This document shows, in pieces, positions 37,401 to 47,600 of a stretch of 53,102 bases of DNA (its first letter is position 1; each line of letters begins with the position of its first letter). The position numbers and the translations under genes were made by a program. The notes beneath the pieces were generated by a model. That model did no database searches. It had not been told where the DNA came from and worked only from the letters and a program-made list of their open reading frames with translations. Source of the DNA: Brachionus plicatilis (lineage: Eukaryota; Rotifera; Eurotatoria; Ploima; Brachionidae); assembly GCA_010279815.1 (NCBI GenBank), contig QEOQ01000704.1:421026-474127 (forward strand), read 5' to 3'.

Positions 37401-40400
37401 TTAAACTAGAATTTTCCAAAAACTCTTCGATCCTTTTCAACTGAACTTGATGCTGCTCTTCATCAATATGAGCCCAAAAATGCGTCAGCTGATTCAGCAC
37501 AACTGGCTTAATTCTAAATTCATTCATGTCCTTAACTAACAAACTAACATCGTCGTCCATACTTTGATTAGTGGTTGTTATTCGACTTGTGTATCCAATG
37601 CCGTATTCTTTGGCTTTTAATTTTCTCAAAAAATCCAAGTCTCTTCTAACTCTTTGGTAATCTTTGGCAAACACTCTACTTAACTCAATAGGCCTGTCTA
37701 ATCTGTTCAAAACCAGGGACAAGTAAACTCCATTGGCAATTTTGTTGACCAGCTCAAAGCTTTCTTTGAACTCTATGAACGCTTTTTTTTCCTCATAATG
37801 AATAACCAAGTTTGACGAGCACAAACCAAATATTTCCTGGATTTTTTTGTGATAAACAATTGCCGAGTCTGGAAACGATGTGACAGCAATGGTTGTTTTG
37901 GCATCTTTTGCATTCAGCATTTTTACAATTTCCATTTCATCACTGACACCTGTCTTAAAATAGTTTGGATAAAAAGCGCCCGCAATCATAAAATTGAGTA
38001 TGTAGTATTCGTCAATGGCTGCTTGTGGGTCCATCACGTCCTGTTTGCCAAAGGCCAGCTCACGTATGTCCTTGGTTTGTTCGTGAACTTTTAGGCCATG
38101 ACGTTCACCAAGTCTTTTTTCAATTTCTTTTCGAATTTTTTCCGCCTCATTCAAATTTTTCAGGTCCAAATTGTGATCGTGGCACCATTTTTCCATTTCT
38201 TTGCCACTCATTCGACTGTATCTCTTATGCGCCTTCCACAAATTGTACGCATTTAGAATACATGTAAAATCACTCATTTGACCACTGGAAAAGTAATACT
38301 TTCCTTTGTAGAACTCGAACTGGGAGCCAGGGCGCAGAGTGAATATGCTTTTGGCTGACAAAGCTGCAGCTAGGACCACGGCGTCTCTCAGCCTATCGAA
38401 CACATGTCCGTACAAAATTAGCTTGGTCAGCCTCAGATCTATTGGCAAAGAGACCATTATTGAGCCTGCATAGGTCAAATCGCCGTCATCTGGACAAATT
38501 AGTTGTTTTTTGTACAAAGAAAGGGCTCCTACTTGTTTCAGGTAAATGATGGTTCTTTCAATTTGGTCCAATGTTGGCGGGGTCAGAGCCAAGCCGAGGA
38601 TTTTCTTCGGCTTGTCACTGCACACACGCTTAATGTTCAAAATTAATTTATCAATAGATTCTCTGGTAATGGCCGGCTCTGGGTGATCATTGATGGCCTC
38701 CATGTAAAATCTAGCTGGTATTAGTCTGAAATAAATGCCCTGGGAGACTCGGCCGGCCCTGCCTCGTCTTTGACGCATGTTGGACTTGGATGCCCAAGCC
38801 AGTTGTAGTGATGTATAGTTGGTTGTTGGATCTGTGTAAGGAACTTTGGTAAGACAAAAATCTATGATGTATTTGACGTCTGGTACTGTGAGCGAGCTTT
38901 CGGCAATGCTGGTGCTAAGAATTATTTTGCGGTAATACGCAGCTGTGTCATCGAACGCTCGCATTTGAGTCTCTAGGGATATGTCGCTGTGAAGTCTGCA
39001 TATTACTAAATTGTTGTCTGACAAGTTTTCGACCAAGTACTTTTCAGCTCGCTCAATTTCGTGCCATCCTGGTAAAAAAATTAGTGCAGCACCGCGAATT
39101 GTTGCCAAGCCATTGATTGTGTCCAAATTCTGCACAGCTACTTCTTTACTGTCTATGTATCTAAGCAGTCTGGACATTATTCCAAATTGTTCGTCGAATA
39201 CCATAGGGTTGTCAAGTTTAAATTCAATGTTGGTCTTTAATTAATTTTTTATTCATTTTTGATAGAAAAAAGTTGAATTTTTTTTTTTATTTTATTTGTC
39301 AGAAATTAATTTTAAATTGGCATTGTGAAATTTTAGTACAAAATTTAGAGAAATAAAAGTAAAAACGTTATAATTTTTTTTCTAATTGTGCAAAAATGGT
39401 TCTGTATTAAGAATAAAAAAAAAATTTCAATATACTCAAAATTAGGATTCGAAATTAAAATGCTCCAAAAAAAAAATGCAGAATACTTGATTAAAAATTT
39501 GATAAAGCATCAATTAAATGACATAAAATATATGATTTACGTCATCATACAAAATAGAGCGATTTTTTTTTGTATAAAATATTAATTTATAAAAATAATT
39601 TAAAATTTATTAAATAGATTTTAATTTTCTAATTTTGATTTAAAACTTTAACTTTCCTTTCTAGTCTCCAATTTCTTTTTTGTTCTTACATAAAAATATT
39701 AAATTATCAAATAATAAATTCTATTTCAGATAAATAAACTACTTTAGAAAAAAGTAGAGTGGCTTAAAGTCAAATATTTTGATTTTAGTCATCCTAGGAG
39801 AGAGATCCTAAGGCTAAAATATTCAAAATTTTAAAATCTTTTTACAAAAAATTATCAGCTAAGTTCTAGGACTTTTACTTCACAAAATTGCCACTATAAA
39901 AAAATAATTTATGTAATTTTTAAAATACAAATAACAGAGAATTAAGCTTAAATTTTCTTACCAAACTAGAAATCCTTGATTCAGGTGACTTTAAATTTTT
40001 TTAATAACAGAAAAAGGCTATTTTAAAGACAAAAAATATCATCGAAATTTACAAATAAAAAATTAGAAATATTTAAAAAAAATGGTCTTATTAAAAAAAA
40101 AAAAAAAACATAAAAAAGAGCAAGATTTAGTTTTAAAATAATAGCTACATTGATGGAAAATTAAATAATTATAACATGTAATTTTTTAAAATTTTTTACC
40201 TAATAACTAATAATTCTTACTAATACCAGTTGTTTAAAAGTCATAAGTCCCAAGCTAAGTCCAAGTTCGGAAACTTAACATTTTTTTTTCAAGATGAATA
40301 TCATGACTAGATAGTTCTTAAAATAATTTAAAATATTAAACCTTGTTAATCTTGATGACTTTAAGTTCCGGAATCCCAAAGTCAATTTTTTTCCCAGTTA

Positions 40401-41927
40401 TACAAATTAATCAAATTAATTTTCCTATTTTTCCATTAATGTTTAGTAATTATTCTAGAAAAATTACATTTAACGGAAGATCACCAAAATTTCTTCCTAA
40501 TTCTCAACTCCTGTTAAAGCATTTTTTCCAGTTATTTTTCACTTCTTAATACAATTTTTTTTTTAAAAATAAAATACTTTGGCTCGGACTTTTGAAAAAA
40601 AAAATTTAAATTTTAAAGTCTGTACATGAACTTTATTTTGGGACTTTTAAACAACTCTGCTAAAAACATTAAGAAATTTTAAAATCTATAAAATATTCTA
40701 AAAAAAGCATGTTAAATTTTGCATCCATGATGTTAAGAAGCTTGTGCAGACAGAAGAAAAATTCCTATGGCTTTGCCGATGGTTTTGTTGAAAAGCTTAC
40801 TAAATTTTGAATAGAAAAGCCATAGGATGGCATTCAGTGAATTTTTGCCAAAGAGTATGGGTCCGATTTTTTTTCAAAAACTAAAATTTAAAGTCCTTAA
40901 GTTGGACTTAAATTTGGGACTTTTAAGTAACTCCGAAAAAAAGCGAAAAATTTACCTGCAAATTAACCATATCCTCGATATCATCCAAATGCTTTGTGAC
41001 AACATCGAACACATTTATTTGGCACTGGATCACTGGGATGTGATTTTTGATTGCATAAGGTGAAAAATATTGGATAAAAATTTCTGGGTCCAAAGTGGCC
41101 GACATCATGACCACCTTTCCTGTAAATTGCTTCATTAGCAACAGTTTTATCAGCAGTATCACCAAATCAGTATCAAGATCCCTGTCATGTATCTCATCAA
41201 GTATTATGTGAGTGTAATTTTGCAATTCTGCATGATTGGCAACTATCATTTCTAGCAAGTATCCAGTGGTCACATAAAAAATTCTGGTCTCCTCGCTAAA
41301 TTTGTTTTCCAAGCTGACTTTGTAGCCACAAACTGATCCCCACTTCCAGCCTCGTTCGTCACACACCCGCTTTGAAATACTCTTGGCCGCAATGCGCCTT
41401 GGCTGGGTGATCAACATTTTGCATCTTCTAGAGCTTTGTGCAGCGTCGTCGATTATAAATTGCGGAACTTGGGTAGTTTTGCCACATCCTGTATTTCCTT
41501 GTATTATCATTATGTTGTATTCTTGTAAATTTTGAACTATTTCTTCCCTGTGCTGTAAAATTGGCAAATTTGAGTTGTATTTGTGGTTGAAAAAGTTAAA
41601 ACTGGGAGTGTTATAATAATCGATTAGAGTTGAGTCTGGTAGTTCTGGTTCTGTTTTGGCTAGATTTACTTGATTTAATTTTGACACTATCTGATTTTCG
41701 GATTTTCGATTAGCCTCTACATATTCAAAATTTTGTTCATAGGTCCGGGCCCTTTTTGAATGCGACGAGTAGTTTAAGTTTTCTTCTTCAATGAGGCGTT
41801 GTTCTTCTGGGTCGATTTTGGGCTGAAGACCAAAACCGCCAGTAGCTGGCACTAAATGTCCAATGGTTCGCTTGCGCGGCGATGTAGCTTCTGTTTTAAC
41901 GCTTTTTTGACTTAAATATTCAGACAT
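31460..41927 (-). CDS. TDRD9: TDRD9/spindle-E: DExH-box RNA helicase with Tudor domain
   Basis: ATP-dependent RNA helicase of germline granules that acts in piRNA production and transposon silencing. Six exons (minus strand): 41927-40956, 39234-37270, 34262-34173, 34112-33852, 32293-31754 and 31630-31460. All junctions are GT-AG and phase 0, giving 1,332 aa, close to vertebrate TDRD9 (about 1,380). Motifs: Walker A GNTGCGKT (144-151), Ia TQPRR (175-179), DEIH (244-247), SAT (276-278), V STSIAESSLT (431-440), VI QRRGRAGR (479-486), then HA2/OB-like regions. The Tudor core YVDYGN (982-987) spans the exon 2/3 joint. The C-terminal RFRWKQV block resembles the end of vertebrate TDRD9. The start ATG is at 41925-41927 and the stop at 31460-31462. 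The last acceptor (31631) was chosen by phase and is the least certain. Introns are 1721, 3007, 60, 1558 and 123 bp. Confidence 0.92.
32294..33851. other. TDRD9 intron 4
   Basis: AT-rich, with no element recognised. The splice donor (GTATGC on the minus strand) lies just below 33852 and the acceptor AG is at 32294-32295. Confidence 0.6.
35658..35950. repeat. Long foldback repeat, ~290 bp
   Basis: The inner arms (35774-35875) share TCTAATAATTTTTCCATTTT with one difference nearby, around a T-rich loop. The outer arms share GCGGTAATTGGAT (35724 region) with ATCCAATTACCGC (35877-35889), then GAGAAAT-AAAGGTA with TACCTTTGATTTCTC. The left arm has an extra ~38 bp between the blocks. This structure is typical of a MITE; target duplications were not identified. 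Confidence 0.65.
36199..36251. repeat. Compact hairpin, ~24-bp arms
   Basis: CTAAGAAAAAGGCATCATC pairs with GATGATGCCTTTTCCTTAG (one mismatch). The stem then continues as AGAGT / ACTCT around a CAAA loop, with one unpaired T. It sits 25 bp from the left duplication of the hAT MITE. It could be a precursor-like RNA hairpin or a palindromic element. Confidence 0.6.
36276..36835. mobile_element. hAT-type MITE copy 1 (544 bp, 8-bp TSD)
   Basis: The element at 36284-36827 begins GGCAAATTGAAGTTTGAGAT and ends with the near-complement ...ATTCAATTTGTC. It is flanked by perfect 8-bp duplications AACATATT (36276-36283 and 36828-36835). The same length and sequence family as 47742-48285, with high identity over most of the length. 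An 8-bp duplication suggests mobilisation by a hAT-superfamily transposase. It carries no credible protein and lies in TDRD9 intron 2. Confidence 0.88.
39235..40955. other. TDRD9 intron 1, repeat-bearing
   Basis: A 1,721-bp intron after the codon for Gln324. It holds the AAGTC-rich element at 40226-40659 and another partial copy of its end near 40880-40936. No other coding exon was seen. Confidence 0.6.
40226..40659. mobile_element. AAGTC-rich element with CAGAGTTGTT-type ends
   Basis: The left end reads CCAGTTGTTTAAAAGTC and the right end GACTTTTAAACAACTCTG, forming inverted termini of about 18 bp. Short AAGTC/GACTT words recur next to both ends. Related ends occur at 25836, 42887, 46311, 47170 and 51430-51575. 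Target duplications are not clear. It is a probable non-autonomous DNA element. Confidence 0.55.
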
Positions 41928-43673
41928 TTTATTTTTAATTTTTTTTTTTTTTAATTGTATTTTTAAATTTTTAAATAAGCATAATTTTTGTGATTTATTA
42001 GTCTCAGTTAAAAACTAAACTAAGATAACTTAAATTGAATTGATTTTAATTATTTTAATGGGTGATGGAAAGTATTTTTTTCGTCAAATTAAAGTTAGAG
42101 ATCAAGATCATAAGATCAAAAGATAAAATAAAATATTTGTTTGAAAATAAACATTTTCATCGTCAAATAAATTAGAATTTGGCATCAAATTTAAACTAAT
42201 AATAGAAAATTAAAAATTGAAATTTTTCAGACAAAATTAAATTTTTTATCATCAAAAATGCAGTATTTTTTAAATCTTTACACTTGATTTTGTTAAAAAA
42301 AGAACTCGTGGAAATTTTTTTTTATATTTTAATTTTTAATTCGCTTTCTATTAAACAAATAAATATATTAAGAAACTAAATTTGATTTTATTTAATTTAT
42401 ACTAAATTCTTTGACCGCCAAATGACCGCCCGCTATAAAGTTGCCCGGCTTATGCCGACACGGTCACGGTTTCTGAAAATTTTGGCCGGTTGAGTGTCCG
42501 CTTGTACGGATCCCAACACTGATTTTAATTGATTTCGGTTATAACAGTTTTTTAAAATCAATGAAAATTTTTTTAAATTTGATCTGAAACTTCATTTTTG
42601 CTTTTTTTTTCAAGTTTCAATAATCGAAATTTTTGTGATCAATTATTTATGTTCTAGAAATGGTAGAGTAAACAGGTGCAATAAGGACTTGAAAATTTTT
42701 TTAAAATCAATTCTCAATTTTATTGTTTTTAGTCAAAGTAAGAAAAAACGAGTAAAATAAAAAATTTTTAAAAATATGTAAGAATAAATGAAAGTAAAAA
42801 TGTGAATTTCTTAGGTTAGAATAGAGTTATTTGCCTAACTCTATTCAGTAATTTCCCAAAAATAAATTGCTTTTCAGTTAAATAATCAGAGTTGTTTAAA
42901 AGTCATAAAGTCATAGTGAAGTCAAGTCCTTTGACTTGACTTGAAATTTTTTTTTCCAAAACTTGAATAAATAAAAATTTTGAAAAGACTATTGAAAAAG
43001 TAGAATATTCGAATAAAATCTTGAATATAAGATAAATTTGAATTTATATTTGATTTATTTTTATCTTTGAAATTAAATTCGAAAACTTTCTTTTTTAAAT
43101 TAAAAGTCGAACTTAACTTTAATTTAAAAAGCAACTTGAATTTTAGATAAAATTCAACTAATAATTTGATAGTATTAAAATTTGAATAGAATATTTGAAA
43201 AATTAAGTATAGTTTTTTTTTACTCTTGTAGCGTTGTCAGAACACCTATTTTTTGGTACCAGGTACGATGGATGAGACTATTGTAATCCAGAAAATGTTA
43301 GATGAGTTGTGTTGACGGGTGAAAATCTGACACACTTTAAGTATCCAAATCGAATTGAAATTCAATTTATTTAATGAATTCTTTTTTAATTAAATTTTTT
43401 TTGATCAATTGTTTTTTTGATTAATTTTTATTTTCAAATATTAAATTGAATATTTATTATATTCAGTTTTTTATCCAAAAATTTAATATTTTCAAATATT
43501 AATTCGAATATTTTAGAGATTCAAATTTTAATTTAAATAAATTATTTTTCAAGTATTTTATTCAAAAATTAAATTCAAACCTAATTTTCATTCGAAATGC
43601 TACTTATTCGAATATCGATTCTAATATGCATATTCGATTTCATCACTAATAATTACAGAGGGCAAATGAATAA
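41928..43673. other. Intergenic region upstream of TDRD9
   Basis: Presumably contains the TDRD9 promoter, though no clear core promoter was recognised. It holds a third, divergent relative of the hAT MITE (42083 to about 42603), a GC-rich block (42413-42521) and a CAGAGTTGTT end at 42887. The rest is AT-rich. Confidence 0.5.
42083..42603. mobile_element. Divergent relative of the hAT MITE with GC-rich insert
   Basis: Begins GTCAAATTAAAGTTAGAGAT and ends GATCTGAAACTTCATTTTTG, matching the termini of the 544-bp MITEs. The interior is unlike them. The flanks TTTTTTTC on both sides could be an 8-bp duplication but are low complexity. Inside, 42413-42521 is strikingly GC-rich and ends CCCAACACTG (CAGTGTTGGG on the minus strand), a terminus seen in many hAT elements. 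It may be a nested fragment. Confidence 0.45.
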
Positions 43674-43801
43674 ATGAATGGTCATGAGCAAAATGAACCA
43701 TTGAAATGTCCGGTCTGTCTCGAGGTCTACACAAATGAACGCAAAGTAGTTAACTTGTTCTGTTCTCACATGTCATGCAGTTGGTGTCATCAACGTAAAA
43801 T
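43674..43801 (+). CDS. RING-finger first exon (half domain)
   Basis: ATG at 43674 opens MNGHEQNEPLKCPVCLEVYT, then FCSHMSCSWCHQ. The spacing C-x2-C-x14-C-x-H-x2-C-x2-C gives the first six zinc ligands of a C3HC4 RING, the usual fold of E3 ubiquitin ligases. The last two cysteines (CPxC) are absent. The ORF runs on with no sense to 43889. A good donor (CATCAAC|GTAAAA, near 43794) suggests the rest is in another exon. No matching exon was found before ZAK's 3' end on the other strand. It is either a 5' exon of a gene with a distant second exon or a gene fragment. Confidence 0.5.
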
Positions 43802-43889
43802 AATTATTAATCATAAAATAATCGCATTTAAAACTGTCAACATATACATGGTGTCTTTTGAGGACAAGAATTGTGAAAGGTACTGGTAA

Positions 43890-44660
43890 ATTATTAGGGC
43901 AGAGTAGATTTATTTTGAAAATTAGTTTCAAGTAAAATATGAATTGTAGAAACTTAAAAAATAATCTGCGACATCTCCAAATTCCACTTTTTTGTTATTA
44001 TTGGTTCAATTTTTTTTTCTCAAATAAATTAAGAATTAAATTTTAATACATTTGAAATACTTTTATGTTAAAATTTTTGGAAGAATTTTTTAGAAATTTT
44101 TTTTAAACAAAATCTCAAAAAACAGCAAAATTACATGAAATAGAAATTTATTTTTCGTCTCTGATTTTAATCTTTTACAGCAAATTCTGGCTTGATAAAT
44201 CAATTTTTATATTTTAAAGAATAAGTATATAAATACCAAATTTTAAAAATAATTTTTTTTGTTATAATTTTAATTTTTACTTTTTTAGAACAAAATCTGT
44301 AATAAATTTTTTGAAGCAATCGAAATGAAAAAATTTAACCATAATAAAAGGCTTCTAAAGCTTTTTGGTTAATCCTGGAATTGTATAGCAACAAAAATTA
44401 CAAAAAAATACAAAAAACAAGTTTTGAAATTGTTATAGTAGTCGATATTAAAGGAAGGGTTATAAAACATTTTTTGTTTTTTAAAACCATATCAAATAAT
44501 CATATTTTATTAATATAATAAATATTCTTTTTGAAATAATTTATTCAATAATGGAAATACAAATTTTAACAGATTTAAATTTACCAATTTCATCGAAACA
44601 AAAAATTTTTTCTACTTTAAATGACTCGAATATTAAAAAATAAATTTGCTAATAAAATTT
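43890..44660. other. Intergenic, 3' of ZAK
   Basis: AT-rich with no recognisable gene. It probably holds the ZAK 3' untranslated region on the minus strand. Confidence 0.45.
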
Positions 44661-47600
44661 TCAATAAAACATTGGTTTTTGATTTAAATTTGTATCAAAT
44701 ATATAACTTGACTTGGCTTTGACATCTTTTTTATTAGGTAGAGTTAATTTTCCTCTGCCAAATCCACTCAGACATCGTTTTATTCGACCATTTTGATTTT
44801 GGCCATTTTTATTATTCATCTCATTTCCAATACTGGGACAACTTTTGCGCTTATCCGGCATCGGATCCGTAATTGTCTGGCTTCTATTATATTTTTCATT
44901 GTTGTTAGCTTTTTTATCAAAGCAAGCCTCACTAGATTGTCTTATTATGCTACTATTACTTTTATATTTACCAGACACAACTCCTGACCATAAATCTGAC
45001 GAATCTTAAATAAAAATTTATAAATTAACTAGAAATTTTAATTTTTTTGCTACTTTTGAATTGAGTTTCTTGCGGAATGATGACTGAATTTTCCAGGTTT
45101 CGTTTTTTCCATACATTCTCACCACTCGATGACTGTCTAATGAAAAGCAGCGATGAAGTCGAGTTATTCAACGCCTGAAATTGAATATTAGAGCTAATTA
45201 AAGCAATTGCTCCAGTGGCAGTGGACGCATTCGAAGAACTGTAAGTGGACTGTGTAGTTTTAAGAAATGAATTGTCTTCGGCTTCTACAGTTAATTGAAT
45301 AAAATGAACCACTGATTTGTTCAGACAAAGCTCATACTCCAAAATGGTCTTGCGGGGCTGAATAACTTTGTTCTTTGGTAAAAATTTAATTAATTTTTAT
45401 TGACTTGGTTCAATTTGTTACCTTACATCATAATGTATGGTACAGATTATTTTAGTGTCCTCTGGGACACTTCGGACCCAATTACGCATTACAAAAGGAG
45501 GTCTATTTACATAGTGTTGCTCAAAGTGGCCACGACTGGAGAATTTTACATCTTGGATACATGATGTTATATTGACATCTTTGCTGTCTTCGCATTCGTC
45601 TGTGTCCACAAACATTTTCCATTTTGTCTCCTTTAGAAAAAAATTTGTTTATTTCCTTAAATATTTATTATATTAAATTTTTAATTAAAATTTTTCAATT
45701 CCCAGTCAAAATTTTGAAAGAGTGTTTATTTTTAAATAAAATGGAATCAATTAAAAATTAATTTATCTTTTAAGTTTTAGTGGTGTTACGTCAACACTTG
45801 AATTTTTTTTTTAATTTTTTTTAAATTTAAAAGTCCAAATCAGGACTTTTAAATTTAAAAAAAAAGTCTGAACAACACGAGGACATAAGAGAAGACTATC
45901 AGGGCAGACCATTAAAAATTGTACTTATTGGGAACACTTTTTTATCTATTGGGTAGTAAATGGGTGGAAAGCTTCCTGGGAAGTGATCAATTTTTGCTCA
46001 GTTAATCAATTCAAAAATGAGTACGATAAGTTCAAAAATCCCTATCTATTGAAATAAACTAATATTTATTTATTATGAATTATTATTTATTTAGGTTGTG
46101 ATTTATTATGTTATATATCTTAGATTGGAGCCCAATGTTTAGTTGTTTAGACGGTGTAAAAGCTACCATAGTAGTCTTCCGTGTAAGACTTCACTGCAAG
46201 TTTCTTGCAGTAGCAAATAAATAAAAGTCTTTGGCTCGGATTTAAAAAAATAAATAAAAAAAAGTTCCGACTTGGACTTGACTTGAAAATAATGACTTTT
46301 AAACAACTCTGATCAAGATATTCAAACAGAATCCAACTAAATATATTCGAACCTTTAAAAAATTCAAATTAAAAATTTTAATTAAGAAAAAAATTTATAA
46401 TATTCAAGTTTGATTAGAAATTAATTAATAAATAAAATTGAGTAATATTTAAAAAAATATTTGAATTAAATTAATGTACGAATTTACATATGTTTGAATA
46501 TCTCTTGATCTTAATTCTAAACAACTTCCTATTGAGATATTTTTTTAATAAGTAGTGAAAATTATAGTTTAAGATGCATTTTCTAATAAAAAATTATAAT
46601 TCCAAAATTAAATATTTTTAAAATTTGAATTATAAAATTAAATTGTAAAATGAATCAAATTTTTTGTTAAAATTTAACTTGAATTTATTTTTTATTAAAG
46701 TAAAAACCAAATTCAAATATTTTAATAATTTTCAGCCGTGAATTAGATTTCACCACTAATTAAAAAAAGTAATTTTGGGAGTCTGGTACAATTTGCAAGG
46801 ATGCCATACACTTAGAACTTGTTCTTGATAGTTATCCATCAAAGACAGATCTTTATTATGAACAATTTTAAAGAAAGTTTGTTTTACTTCAAGAAAATAT
46901 CCTAATTTAGTCAACCGAAAGCTATTTTTATATCTCCAAAATAATTCTAGACTTTATTCAGCGCATAAAACCATGAAAAAAATTGAAAAGCTCGATGAAA
47001 TTGAACTGCTCCCTCATTCAGCATACAGTCTTTAATTTTTCTTTTTGTTAGTCATCTTTTCCGTCCACTGGTTCAATTTCTTAGAAGAAAGCATTTTGTT
47101 AAAGACCAAATTGAAGTTGTATGCCGTGAGTATTTTAGCTCCAAAAGCCATTGCGGTTTATATTTTGAACAGAGTTGTTCAAAATTCAAAGTCTAATCTT
47201 GACTTTTTACCATTTTGACTTCAGACTTAATCTGATTCTGAAGATTAAATATTTCCTTTTTTTATTAAAAAATTTATAATGGATTAAAAAATAAGGAAAA
47301 ACATTTTTAACTCAGCTTTTACGATTTAAAGTGATTTAAATTTAAACTTTAAATAAATTTCAAGAAATTCAAAACTTAAATTCTATCAGATTTTCTAATT
47401 TTTGACTTGAAATTGCTAAACTACGTTCTTTGAACGCTAAATTTCATTTTTTCTGGCGTGTGCTAATTCATTGACATTAATTTTAATTTTTAAAAAAGTT
47501 AAATAAAAAATTAATTTTTTTAATATTAAAAATATTGAAAAAAGCATCAAACTTGATTTTTAAAATTAATTAAGCTTATAACAAAAATAAAAAAAACAAA

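Noticed and set aside
37849..39244. Plus-strand ORFs inside the TDRD9 helicase exon
   Set aside because: Antisense shadows of a conserved coding exon.
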